A stretch of 64,000 nucleotides of DNA from AC-38 sp033856025 (lineage in GTDB: Bacteria > Actinomycetota > Thermoleophilia > Solirubrobacterales > Solirubrobacteraceae): NCBI GenBank assembly GCA_033856025.1, contig JAWVFQ010000031.1, positions 1 through 64,000 of the forward strand. The letters are read 5' to 3'. A program made the translations under genes and the position numbers. Position 1 is the first letter of the stretch. The number at the start of each line of letters is the position of its first letter. Shown one piece after another: positions 1 to 9,300 of the stretch. Below the pieces are notes generated by a model. It ran no database searches and had not been told where the DNA came from. It saw only the letters and a program-made list of their open reading frames with translations.

Positions 1-165
1 CAGGGCGAGAAGCTGCGCGGCGGCTTCGCGCTGACCCGGATGCAGCGCGGCGACAAGCCACAGAGGCTGCTGATCAAGAAGCGCGACGAGTTCGCCTCCG
101 AGCAGGACGTGGTGGCGCAGCGCCCCGAGTCGGTCGTGTCCGGACGGAGCATCGAGGATGTCTGA
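1..165 (+). CDS. LigD-type 3'-phosphoesterase domain protein, C-terminal end (5' truncated by window)
   Basis: Only the last 54 codons lie in the window, in frame 1, ending at TGA 163-165. The visible residues match the end of the LigD 3'-phosphoesterase (PE) fold: a GGFALTRM strand, then LLIKKRDEFA, followed by a short polar tail. PE domains trim 3'-phosphate or ribonucleotide ends during non-homologous end joining. The ligase gene starts inside this stop (ATG at 158, 8-base overlap), so the two are probably translationally coupled. The upstream part is not visible, so an extra N-terminal domain cannot be excluded. The Ku gene is not in the window. Confidence 0.75.
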   Translation, partial: QGEKLRGGFALTRMQRGDKPQRLLIKKRDEFASEQDVVAQRPESVVSGRSIEDV

Positions 166-1087
166 CGCGCCCCCGCCCACCGGGGCCGACGCGATGAAGG
201 CCACGCTGACCGACCGCCGGTTCTCCGACCCCGACTGGGTCTACGAGCGCAAGCTGGACGGGATCCGCTGCATCGCCGTGCGCGACGGCGGCCCGGTCCG
301 CCTGCTCTCGCGCAACGACCTGTCTCTGAACGGGCGCTACCCCGAGCTCGCCGACGCGCTCGCGTCCCAGGCCGCGACCCGGTTCGCCGTCGACGGCGAG
401 GTCGTCGCCTTCGAGGGGTCGCGGACCTCCTTCGCCCGCCTGGCCCAGCGTGGCCGGCGCCGCGTGCCCGTCTACCTGTACGCCTTCGACCTGCTCTGGC
501 TCGACGGCCGCGACGTGCGTCCCCTCCCGCTGCTCGAGCGCAAGCGCCTGCTGCGCGCCGCGCTGGAGTGGGACGATCCGCTGCGCCAGACGCCCTACCG
601 CCGCGAGCGGGGCGAGGCGCTGTTCCGCGAGGCCTGCGCCAAGGGCTGGGAGGGCCTCATCGCCAAGCGGGCCGACTCTCCCTACGTCAGCCGCGCGCGC
701 TCGCGCGACTGGCTGAAGTTCAAGTGCGAGCAGGGTCAGGAGCTGGTCGTCGGCGGCTACACCGCGCCCAAGGGCTCGCGCGAGGAGCTCGGCGCGCTGC
801 TGCTCGGCCACTTCGACTCGGAGGGCCGGCTGCGTTACGCGGGCCGCGTGGGGACGGGCTTCGACCGCGCCACGCTGCGCGACCTGGCGCGCCGCCTGGC
901 CCCGCTGCGCCGGCCCGACTCGCCCTTCGCCGACGAGGTCCCCGCGCGCGACACGACCTGGGTCGAGCCCGAGCTGGTGGCCCAGGTGGCGTTCACGGAG
1001 TGGACGCGCGACGGCCGCCTGCGCCACCCGCGCTTCCTCGGTCTGCGCGACGACAAGCCGGCCCGCGAGGTGGTGAGGGAGGCATGA
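158..1087 (+). CDS. ligD: ATP-dependent DNA ligase, LigD ligase-domain type (NHEJ)
   Basis: This 309-residue protein has the adenylation core and OB-fold of LigD ligases. Motif I is ERKLDGIR, with Lys32 as the AMP-carrying nucleophile. Motif IV (EGLIAKR) lies near residue 165 and motif V (WLKFKCE) near 185; the OB-fold fills roughly 195-300. It should seal nicks or double-strand ends in Ku-dependent end joining in the cytoplasm. It overlaps the phosphoesterase gene by 8 bases upstream and the polymerase gene by ATGA downstream, so PE, ligase and polymerase are made as three coupled polypeptides rather than one LigD chain. The family assignment is firm; dependence on a particular Ku is inferred. 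Confidence 0.92.
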   Translation: MSDAPPPTGADAMKATLTDRRFSDPDWVYERKLDGIRCIAVRDGGPVRLLSRNDLSLNGRYPELADALASQAATRFAVDGEVVAFEGSRTSFARLAQRGRRRVPVYLYAFDLLWLDGRDVRPLPLLERKRLLRAALEWDDPLRQTPYRRERGEALFREACAKGWEGLIAKRADSPYVSRARSRDWLKFKCEQGQELVVGGYTAPKGSREELGALLLGHFDSEGRLRYAGRVGTGFDRATLRDLARRLAPLRRPDSPFADEVPARDTTWVEPELVAQVAFTEWTRDGRLRHPRFLGLRDDKPAREVVREA

Positions 1088-1974
1088 GCCCCGCCGAGCC
1101 GTTCACGGTCCGGGCCGGCCGCCGCGACGTCCCGATCACCCATCCCGACAAGGTGCTCTTCCCCCGCGACGCGATCACCAAGGCCGACCTGGCGCGCTAC
1201 TGCGCCGAGATCGCGCCGGCCATGGTCCCCCACACCCGCGGGCGGCCCGTGGCCATGCACGTCTTCCCGGGCGGGATCGACGGCCGCGGCCACTACGCCA
1301 AGAACGTGCAGGGCCACTTCCCGGACTGGATCCCCCGCGCGACGCTGGCCAAGCGCGGCGGGACGATCACCCACGTGCTGGCCGACGACGCCGCCACGCT
1401 GGTCTACCTGGCCGGGCAGAACGTGATCACGGTGCACGTGTGGCCGGCCCGGGCGGAGGACCCCCGCCGCCCCGATCGCGTGATCTTCGACCTGGATCCC
1501 GGCGACGTGCCGTTCTCCGAGGTGCGCGCCGCGGCCCGCGAGGTGGGCGACGCGGTGCGCGACGCCGGCCTCGTCCCCTACGCGATGGTCAGCGGGTCGC
1601 GCGGGATCCACGTCGTGGCGCCGATCCGGCCGGGGCCCGAGTTCCCCGCGGTGTTCCGCTGGGCCAAGGGGCTGGGCGACGAGCTGGCGGCGCGCCACCC
1701 GGACCGGCTGACGACCGAGTTCTACAAGCACAAGCGCCGGGGCCCGATCTTCGTGGACACGCGGCGCAACGCCTACGCCCAGCACGCCGTGGCCCCGTAC
1801 GCCGTGCGCCCGCGCGACGGCGCCCCGGTGGCCACGCCCCTGCGCTGGGAGGAGCTGGACGATCGCGGGCTGCGCCCGGACGGCTGGAACGTCCGCTCCG
1901 TGGTGGACCGGGTGCGTGACGGCGGGGACCCGTGGCAGGGGATCGACCGGCGGAGGCGTAGTCTGCGGGCATGA
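1084..1974 (+). CDS. ligD: LigD primase-polymerase domain protein (NHEJ polymerase)
   Basis: This 296-residue stand-alone archaeo-eukaryotic primase-type polymerase is of the LigD Pol family. Visible marks are THPDKVLFP at 19-26, the metal-binding FDLDP (Asp136 and Asp138), the SGSRGIH nucleotide-binding motif (170-176) and the third acidic residue in IFVDTRRN (Asp225). It would fill in gaps, preferably with ribonucleotides, at broken ends before sealing by the preceding ligase. The start at ATG 1084 is chosen because it makes an ATGA overlap with the ligase stop; a longer upstream reading frame has no LigD homology. Its stop overlaps the next ATG at 1971. Confidence 0.92.
   Translation: MSPAEPFTVRAGRRDVPITHPDKVLFPRDAITKADLARYCAEIAPAMVPHTRGRPVAMHVFPGGIDGRGHYAKNVQGHFPDWIPRATLAKRGGTITHVLADDAATLVYLAGQNVITVHVWPARAEDPRRPDRVIFDLDPGDVPFSEVRAAAREVGDAVRDAGLVPYAMVSGSRGIHVVAPIRPGPEFPAVFRWAKGLGDELAARHPDRLTTEFYKHKRRGPIFVDTRRNAYAQHAVAPYAVRPRDGAPVATPLRWEELDDRGLRPDGWNVRSVVDRVRDGGDPWQGIDRRRRSLRA
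1959..1964 (+). promoter_or_regulatory. Candidate -10 box for a leaderless transcript of the membrane-protein gene
   Basis: TAGTCT lies 6 bases before ATG 1971, where no Shine-Dalgarno is present. The spacing fits an actinobacterial TANNNT -10 element with transcription starting at or very near the start codon. It is inside the 3' end of the polymerase gene. No clear -35 is seen. Confidence 0.4.
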
Positions 1975-2858
1975 GCGAACGAATCGACATCGGCGCGATC
2001 CTCAGCCGCGTCTTCCAGTACTACCGCGAGCAGGCGGGGGTTCTGCTGCCCGCGGCCCTGATCATCTTCGTACCGATCGCGCTGATCGCCGGGGTGGCCG
2101 CCGCGGGCGGCGGCATCATCGCGATCCTCGGCGTCCTCCTGGTCTCCGCCGTCGCCAACGCCTTCTACCAGGCGACCGTGGTCGAGGCCGTGCGCGACAT
2201 CCAGGACGGCCGGCGCGACCTCGACGTCGGCGGCCTGTTCCGCTCGGCCTCCCAGGTCCTGGGACCGGTCATCGTCGCGGCGATCCTGCTCGGCTTCGGC
2301 ATCGCGATCGGGCTGGTGCTGCTGATCGTCCCCGGCCTGATCCTCCTCACGATCTGGGCGGTGACCATCCCCGCCGTCGTCCTCGAGCGCAAGTCGCCCG
2401 TGGAGGCGCTGGGCCGCTCGCGTGAGCTCGTCCGCGGGCACGGCTGGCAGGTGTTCGGCGTGGTCGTCATCCTGGCCGTCGCCCAGGAGATCGCGCGGCG
2501 GATCCTGATCGCGATCTTCGGCGGCATCGGCGACTTCGTGGGCGGCGCCATCGGCTCGCTGATCGGCAACGTCCTGTTCGCGCCGCTGACCGCGATCGCC
2601 GCCACGGTCCTGTACCTGGAGCTGCGCCGGATCAAGGAGGGCACCGCGCCGCCCGCGGGCGCCGATCCGCTGGCGCCCGGCACGGGCACTCCGGCCGTCC
2701 CGGCCGGCGCCCCGGCGCCTGCCGGCGGCACCATCGAGGGCGTACCGGGCTCGACGAGCGCGCCTCCGCCTTCGCCGCCCCCGCCGCCCCCGACTCCGCC
2801 GCCTCCGGCCCCGGGGACTCCGCCCCCGCCCCCGCCGCCGCCTCCGGCGACCGGCTAG
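1971..2858 (+). CDS. Multi-spanning membrane protein with proline-rich C-terminal tail
   Basis: This 295-residue protein has an N-terminal amphipathic stretch (IGAILSRVFQYY), then about five hydrophobic segments between residues 20 and 215, and a proline-rich tail from about 225 that ends in runs of prolines. The layout resembles the membrane domain found with some glycerophosphodiester phosphodiesterases (GPDPase_memb-like), common in Actinobacteria, but no catalytic domain is present. Function is unknown. It overlaps the polymerase stop by ATGA, so it could be read from the NHEJ operon, but a -10-like TAGTCT just upstream may give it its own transcript. A role in DNA repair is not implied. 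Confidence 0.8.
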   Translation: MSERIDIGAILSRVFQYYREQAGVLLPAALIIFVPIALIAGVAAAGGGIIAILGVLLVSAVANAFYQATVVEAVRDIQDGRRDLDVGGLFRSASQVLGPVIVAAILLGFGIAIGLVLLIVPGLILLTIWAVTIPAVVLERKSPVEALGRSRELVRGHGWQVFGVVVILAVAQEIARRILIAIFGGIGDFVGGAIGSLIGNVLFAPLTAIAATVLYLELRRIKEGTAPPAGADPLAPGTGTPAVPAGAPAPAGGTIEGVPGSTSAPPPSPPPPPPTPPPPAPGTPPPPPPPPPATG

Positions 2859-2868
2859 GCCCGGCCGC

Positions 2869-4329
2869 TCAGGCCGCCAGCGGGACGCCCTCGGGCGGCA
2901 GCTCGGCCTCGCGGAGCTTGCGAGCGCGCACCTTGCGCTGCTCGGCCGCGAGCAGGAGGGCCGGCCCGAGGGCGACCAGCACGAGCGCCAGCGACCACCA
3001 GTACGTGTGGGCGAAGCTCGCGGCGACCGCCGCACGGTCATGGGCGCCCCGCAGCTGGCGCTCGAGCACCACCGCCAGGACGGCCACTCCGATGGAGCCG
3101 CCCACGCGCTGGAGCACGTTGAGCATCGGCGTGGCGCGCGGGACCTCCTCGCGGCGCAGCACCGCGTACGCGCTGGCCATCGCCGGCATCATCGTGAAGC
3201 CCAGGCCCACGCCGCGGACGAGCAGGCCCACGCCCAGCAGCCAATAGGGCGTCGCGGTGCCGACCTGGGTGAAGGGGAGCGTGCCCAGGGCCAGGACGAG
3301 CAGGCCGACGATCACGACCCGCCCGCCGCCCACGCGGTCGGACATCCGCCCGGAGAAGTGCATCGCCACCGCGGCGCCCAGGCCCTGCGGCGCCACGAGC
3401 AGGCCCGCCTGGAGCGGGGAGAGGCCGCGGGCCACCTGGTAGTAGAGCGGCAACAGGAGCATCCCGCCGAACAGCGCCGCGCCGACCAGGAAGATCGTCA
3501 TGGCGGCGGCGCCGAACCCCAGGACACGCAGCAGCCGCACGTCCACGAGCGGGAACTCCAGCCGCCAGGCGTGGATCGCGAAGAGGACTATCAGGACCAC
3601 TCCGGCGGCCAGCGGCAGCCCGGCGTGCGCGGCGTCCAGCGTGGCGCGGGAGGCGATCTCGCTCAGCCCGTAGACGATCAGCGCCACGCCCGGCGGCAGG
3701 AGGAAGAGTCCGCGACGGTCGAGGTGCGCGGACCCGCCCGCCTTGCCCTCCGCCCGCGCCGAAGGCATCAGGCGCGCCGCCAGGAACAGCCCGATCAGGC
3801 CGACCGGAAGGTTCACGTAGAAGATCCAGCGCCAGCTGAGGTCCTGCAGGATGAGCCCGCCCACCACCGGCCCGACCACCGGAGCCAGCAGCATCGGCAC
3901 GCCGATCACGCTCATCACGCGGCCCATGCGCTCCGGCCCGGCCGCCTGGGCGAGCGTGATCATGCCCACCGGCATGATCGTCCCGCCGGCCATGCCCTGG
4001 AGCACGCGGAAGGCGATCAGCGCGTCGGCGCTCCACGCCAGCCCGCACAGCGCGCTGGTGACGGTGAACGCGGCCACCGCGGTCATCCACACGCGCTTGG
4101 GGCCGAAGCGCTCGGCCGCCCAGCCGGTCACCGGGATGACCGTGGCCAGGGCCAGCAGGTAGCCCGTGGACACCCACTGGATCGTGGACAGCGGCGCGTG
4201 CAGCTCGCGCGTCAGGGTCTGCAGGGCGACGTTGACGATCGTCGTGTCGAGGATCGACATGATGGCGCCGACGATCACGACGATCGCCACCGCGCGGACC
4301 TGCGGCGAGAGGCGCCCCTCGGCCGTCAT
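2869..4329 (-). CDS. MFS drug exporter, DHA2 (EmrB/QacA-like), 14 helices
   Basis: This 486-residue major facilitator protein begins with the DHA2 signature SILDTTIVNVAL in helix 1 and carries the loop 2-3 motif GWAAERFGPKRVW and motif C-like GPVVGGLI in helix 5. Hydrophobicity fits 14 helices, with a basic C-terminal tail. Proton-coupled export of toxic compounds is expected from the family; the substrate is not readable from sequence. The start at 4329 is chosen because its ATG overlaps the stop of the upstream transporter (ATGA). It is the last gene of a MarR-MFS-MFS operon. Confidence 0.9.
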   Translation of the reverse strand: MTAEGRLSPQVRAVAIVVIVGAIMSILDTTIVNVALQTLTRELHAPLSTIQWVSTGYLLALATVIPVTGWAAERFGPKRVWMTAVAAFTVTSALCGLAWSADALIAFRVLQGMAGGTIMPVGMITLAQAAGPERMGRVMSVIGVPMLLAPVVGPVVGGLILQDLSWRWIFYVNLPVGLIGLFLAARLMPSARAEGKAGGSAHLDRRGLFLLPPGVALIVYGLSEIASRATLDAAHAGLPLAAGVVLIVLFAIHAWRLEFPLVDVRLLRVLGFGAAAMTIFLVGAALFGGMLLLPLYYQVARGLSPLQAGLLVAPQGLGAAVAMHFSGRMSDRVGGGRVVIVGLLVLALGTLPFTQVGTATPYWLLGVGLLVRGVGLGFTMMPAMASAYAVLRREEVPRATPMLNVLQRVGGSIGVAVLAVVLERQLRGAHDRAAVAASFAHTYWWSLALVLVALGPALLLAAEQRKVRARKLREAELPPEGVPLAA

Positions 4330-5771
4330 CGCCCGGCCTCCACGGCGGGCTCCGGGTGCACGGCCTCCCGCCCGCGGGGACGCACGTGGGGCACCAGCAT
4401 CGTCGCGCCCAGCGCCACGAGGCCGCCGATCGCGCTCATGATGAACGCCCCCTCGAACCCCGATTCGGCCGGGATGCGGTCGGCTCCGGCGCTGGCGGTG
4501 AGGATGGCCGCCGCGACCTGGGCGCCCACGGCGCCGCCGATCGAGCGCACGATCGCGTTGATCCCGCTGGCCACGCCGGTGGCCTCCTGGGGGACGTTCT
4601 CCACCACGAGGTTCGCCATCGCGGCGAACGCGAGGCCGATGCCCAGGCCCAGCGCGGCCCCGGCGACGATCACCTCCCAGGAGCGGTCGTGCTGGAGGGC
4701 GAGCAGGAGGAAGGCCGCGCTCGCGAACGCCGCGCCGAGGCTCAGCGGCAGACGGGAGCCCAGCCGGGTGGAGAGCCGGCCCGACAGCGGGCCGGCGCCC
4801 AGCATGACCAGCGCGCTGGGCAGCAGGTAGAGCCCGGACAGCGTGATCCCGGCGCCGAAGCCGTACCCGGCGATCGCCGGATCGGTCTGCACGAGCTGCG
4901 GGATGAGGATGTAGGAGCCGAACATGGAGAACCCGACGGCGAGCGCGGCCAGGTTCACCGTCCACACCCCGCGACGGGCCATGAGCTCGAGGTCGACCAG
5001 GGGGTCCTCGGTGCGCCGCTCCCAGGCCAGCCAGGCGGCGGTGAGCGCGGCGCCGGCGGCGAACAGGCCCAGGACCCGCGGGCTCGTCCAGCCCCACGCG
5101 TTGCCCTCCGAGACGCCGATCAGCAGGCACAGCAGCAGCGCCGCGAGCAGGGCGGCGCCGGCGTAGTCGATCCGCGCGGGCACGCGGATCGGCGACTCGG
5201 GCACCCAGCGCCACGTCGCCCAGGCCGCGATCATGGTGACCACGAGCGCGAGCCAGAAGATCGAGTCGACGCCGAGGGACTCGACGAGCAGGCCGGACAC
5301 CACGAGCCCGACGCCGCCGCCGATGCCGAACATGGCCGAGATCGAGCCGATGCCGACGGCCACGCGCTCGCGCGGGAACTCGTCGCGGATGATGCCGATG
5401 GCCAGGGGGAAGACGGCCCCGCCGGCGCCCTGCACGACCCGGCCCAGGATCAGCACCTCCAGCGAGCTGGCCACCCCGGACAGCAGGTTGCCCGCCGCGA
5501 ACACGCCCAGCGAGACCAGGAGCATGCGCTCCTTGCCGTACATGTCGCCCAGGCGGCCGAGGATCGGCGTGAAGACCGACGCGGTGACCAGGAACGCGGT
5601 GAGCATCCACGTCACCTCGGTGGCGTCCGCGTGGTAGAGCCGCTGGATCTCGGGCAGCGCCGGGACGATCATCGTCTGGGCCAGCGCGTAGGCCAGGCCG
5701 CCCAGGGCGAGCACGAGCAGCGTACGAGTCGGGTGCTCGCGGACCTGGGCAACGTCCGCGTGGGGGCTCAT
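4326..5771 (-). CDS. MFS drug exporter, 14 helices
   Basis: This 481-residue major facilitator transporter has motif A-like GRLGDMYGKERML after helix 2 and a helix 1 reading ALAQTMIVPALPEIQ, typical of DHA-type exporters. It is a diverged paralogue of the transporter encoded next to it, not a recent duplicate. Its start overlaps the marR stop by four bases (5768-5771), and its own stop overlaps the next start, so three genes are probably translated as a coupled unit under MarR control. Two transporters in one operon could act separately or together; the sequence does not say. Substrate unknown. Confidence 0.9.
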   Translation of the reverse strand: MSPHADVAQVREHPTRTLLVLALGGLAYALAQTMIVPALPEIQRLYHADATEVTWMLTAFLVTASVFTPILGRLGDMYGKERMLLVSLGVFAAGNLLSGVASSLEVLILGRVVQGAGGAVFPLAIGIIRDEFPRERVAVGIGSISAMFGIGGGVGLVVSGLLVESLGVDSIFWLALVVTMIAAWATWRWVPESPIRVPARIDYAGAALLAALLLCLLIGVSEGNAWGWTSPRVLGLFAAGAALTAAWLAWERRTEDPLVDLELMARRGVWTVNLAALAVGFSMFGSYILIPQLVQTDPAIAGYGFGAGITLSGLYLLPSALVMLGAGPLSGRLSTRLGSRLPLSLGAAFASAAFLLLALQHDRSWEVIVAGAALGLGIGLAFAAMANLVVENVPQEATGVASGINAIVRSIGGAVGAQVAAAILTASAGADRIPAESGFEGAFIMSAIGGLVALGATMLVPHVRPRGREAVHPEPAVEAGR

Positions 5772-6235
5772 CTGAGCTCCTCCATCGCGGCGGCCAGGCT
5801 GGACAGGATCCGCGCGGCCTGGCGGCGCTCGGCCGGCGACAGCGAGCCGTAGACCTCGGCGCGGCGGCCGGCGATGCGCCGGCGCTTGCCCGCCACGGCG
5901 CGGCGCCCCTCGTCGGTGATCGCGACGTGCACCAGACGGCGGTCGGTGGTCTGCCGGCGCCGGGCGACGAGGTCTTCGCGCTCCAGCGCGTCGAGCATCC
6001 GGGTGGCGGTGGGCGCCGACACCCCGGCCTGCACGGCCAGCTCGCCCACGGCGAGGGGCTCGCCGAAGCGCTCCAGCGGGTCGAGGAGGTGGTACTGGGA
6101 GAGGGACAGCTCGCCGGGCTTGCCCTCGGTCGACAGACGCCCCCGCGCGCGGCGCACCGCGCGCATGAAGTCGTCGAGCGCGTCGTTGAAGGCCTGGAGC
6201 TGTGCTGTCTCGGAGGAGTCGCCGGTGCGGGCCAT
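5768..6235 (-). CDS. MarR-family transcriptional repressor
   Basis: This 155-residue winged-helix regulator has the usual MarR layout: an N-terminal dimerisation helix, the helix-turn-helix (AVGELAVQAGVSAPTATRML), the beta-wing with a basic RRRQTTDRRLVHVAIT strand pair ending in TDEGRRAV, and C-terminal dimer helices. It is the first gene of an operon with two exporters, the classic arrangement in which MarR represses its own operon until a ligand binds. An AT-richer inverted repeat lies directly upstream (6246-6257). The ligand is unknown. Confidence 0.92.
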   Translation of the reverse strand: MARTGDSSETAQLQAFNDALDDFMRAVRRARGRLSTEGKPGELSLSQYHLLDPLERFGEPLAVGELAVQAGVSAPTATRMLDALEREDLVARRRQTTDRRLVHVAITDEGRRAVAGKRRRIAGRRAEVYGSLSPAERRQAARILSSLAAAMEELR

Positions 6236-6245
6236 GGCAATAAGT

Positions 6246-6257
6246 TTAGCGTCCTAA
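6246..6257. promoter_or_regulatory. Candidate MarR operator between divergent genes
   Basis: TTAGCGTCCTAA is a TTAG-N4-CTAA inverted repeat 11 bases upstream of the marR ATG, in the AT-richest part of the 89-base gap between marR and the LysRS fusion gene. Size and position fit a MarR-type site that could cover the marR promoter. The arms are only four bases, so this is tentative. Confidence 0.35.
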
Positions 6258-6307
6258 TGATTGGCCCGCTAACCGAGTCCGGAGCTCTTGGGGTCAGACG
6301 TCGCGGC

Positions 6308-6313
6308 TAGCCT
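6308..6313 (+). promoter_or_regulatory. Candidate -10 box of the LysRS-MprF gene
   Basis: TAGCCT lies 11 bases before ATG 6325. No Shine-Dalgarno is seen, so a very short leader or leaderless mRNA is likely. No convincing -35 is visible. Confidence 0.35.
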
Positions 6314-6324
6314 GTCCCGGTCCG

Positions 6325-9300
6325 ATGACCGACGAGCACCAGCCCGACGATTTCGTCGCCGCCGAGCGCGAGCATCGCCTGGGCAAACTGCGCGACCTCG
6401 CCGGCCGCGGCATCGACCCCTACCCCGTCAAGTTCGAGCGCGACCACTCGATCGCGGAGATCCGCGAGCGTCACGAGGGCCTGCAGCCGGGCACCGACAC
6501 CGGCGAGGAGGTGCGCGTGGCCGGCCGCGTGCTGCTGCTGCGCCGCCACGGCCAGCTGGTGTTCGCCGACCTGCACGACCAGACGGGGTCGATCCAGCTC
6601 TTCGTCTCGCACCAGGACCTGGGCGACCAGGCCTTCGAGGACATCGCGGAGTGGGACCGCGGCGACTGGGTGGGCGCCGTGGGGACGGTGATGGTGACCA
6701 AGCGCGGCGAGCTGTCGATCCGCGTCTCCGAGGCGCACCTGCTGGCCAAGGCGCTGCGCGCGCTGCCCGACAAGCACAAGGGCCTCACCGACGTCGACAA
6801 GCGCATGCGCCAGCGCTACCTCGACCTGATCGTCAACCCCGAGCAGCGCCGGATCTTCGAGGTGCGCTCCAAGGCGCTGGCCTCCGTGCGCAAGACGCTC
6901 AACGACCGCGGCTTCATCGAGGTCGAGACGCCCGTGCTCGACGCCCAGGCCGGGGGCGCGGCGGCCCGGCCGTTCATCACCCACCACAACGCGCTGGACC
7001 TCGACATGTACCTGCGAATCGCGCTCGAGCTCCACCTCAAGCGCCTGGTGGTCGGGGGCTTCGAGCGGGTGTTCGAGATCGGGCGCGTGTTCCGCAACGA
7101 GGGCCTGGACACGCGCCACAACCCGGAGTTCACCCTGCTGGAGGCCTACCAGGCGCTGGCGGACTACCACGACATGATGGATCTGGTCGAGGCGATCGTG
7201 TCCAACGCCGCGCGCGACGCGACGGGGACGACCGTGATCGCGATCGACGGGCGCGAGATCGACCTGGAGCCACCGTGGCGGCGGGTGAAGATGGCCGACC
7301 TGATCGAGGAGGTCACCGGCGAGCGCATGAGCGCGTCGATGCCGCTGGACGAGGCGCGCGCCATCTGCGACCGGCTGCACGTCCCCTACGAGGCGTCGTG
7401 GGGGCCCGGGCGGCTGATGGCCGAGGTCTACGACGAGCGCTGCGAGTCCACGCTGGTGGAGCCGACGTTCGTCTACGACTACCCGCGCGAGGTCTCGCCG
7501 CTGGCCCGCGCGCACCGCGACGACCCGTCGATGGTCGAGCGCTTCGAGTGCGTGGTGGCCGGACGCGAGCTGGCCAACGCGTACTCCGAGCTCAACGACC
7601 CGGTCGACCAGCGCGAGCGCTTCGAGGCCGAGGACGTCGACGAGGACTACATCCGCGCCCTGGAGTACGGGCTGCCGCCCACCGGAGGGCTCGGAATCGG
7701 GCTGGACCGGATGGTCATGCTGATCGCCGGCGCGCCGGCCATCCGCGACGTGATCCTGTTCCCCACGATGCGCCCCGAGGCGGGGATCGGCGAGCGCGCG
7801 ACCCACCAGGGGCTGTCCAGCGAAGCCGTACCCACCGCGGCCGACCTGACGACGGAGGGCGACGAGGCTGAGGTAGAGCGTCCGGCCCGTGACGAGGCGG
7901 CGCCCACCGGTCCGGCGACGACCACCATGTCGGGTGCCGCCGCACGGGTGCTCGCGTGGCTGACCGCGCTGGGCGGGCTGCTCTATCTGGTGCCCGAGGT
8001 GCCGATCCTGCACGGGCGCCTGGACGTGGTGCGCGACTACTTCGCCTCGGAGCCCGTCCGCGTGGCCGGTCACGTGGCGTCCGTGCTGGCCGGCGTGGCG
8101 CTGCTGCTGCTCTCACGCGAGCTGGCCCACCGCAAGCGCCTGGCCTGGCAGGCCGCCGTGGCGATCTTCGCCTTCGCCACCGTCGTGCACGTGTTCAAGG
8201 GACCGCATCCGGTGGCCGCCGGGTTCTCGCTGGCGATGCTGGTCGCGCTCGTGCGGTTCCGCGACGCGTTCCCCGGCCGCCCGGACCCGGCGTCGCTGGT
8301 GGGACTGGTCCGCTTCGTGCCCATCTACGCCGGCGCCACGCTGGCCTTCGGCATTGTCACGCTGCTGGCTCAGCGCGAGGACGTGCGCGGGCACCTGACC
8401 CCGGGCCGGATGGTCGAGGCGATCGGCCTCGGCCTGGTCGGCCAGAGCGGCCCCTACACCTACACCGGACGGTTCTTCTCCGACTTCTTCCCCGCCGCCC
8501 TGCTCGCGCTGGGCATCGGCGGCCTGGTCATCGGGTTCGCGCTGGCCTTCCGCGCGGTGGTCGAGCGCGCCGGGCCGACGCCGGTGGATCGCGAGCGCGC
8601 CCGCGAGCTGGTGCGCCGCTGGGGCTCGGACACGCTGGCCCCGTTCGCGCTGCGCCGGGACAAGAGCTACTTCTTCGGCACCGACGGCCAGGCGATGATC
8701 GCCTACACCTACGTCAGCGGCTACGCGCTCGTGGCGGCCGACCCGATCGGCGCCCCGGGGTCCGTGGGGCGCGCGCTGGACGAGTTCCTCGCCTACTGCC
8801 GCACGCGCGCCTGGCACGTGGCGTTCCTGGCCGTGCGCGAGGCCGACCTCCCCGTCTACCAGCGCCACGGCTTCCATTCGCTCTACCTGGGCGACGAGGC
8901 GATCGTGCGCTGCGACCGCTTCTCGCTGGACGGCGGCGCGATGAAGCAGGTGCGATCGGCGGTCAAGCGGGTGGGCCGCGAGCATCGCTTCCGGCTCATC
9001 CGCGAGACCGACGCCTCCCCCGCCCTCGTTGAGGCGCTCAACGGGATCCGGGAGCGCTGGCGGGGCAAGGCACCCGAGCGCGGCTTCACCATGGACCTCG
9101 GCCAGGCGGTGCGCGGCGAGGACCCCGACTTCCTCCTGGCCCTGGCGCTGGACGAGGACGAGCACCCGGTCGGCTTCCTGCGTCTGGTCCCCTGCTACGG
9201 CCCGGAGCCCGGCTACTCGCTGGACCTGATGCAGCGCGAGCCCGACTCGCTCAACGGGGTCACGGAGTTCCTCGTCGCCAATACGGCGCTGGCGCTGGGC

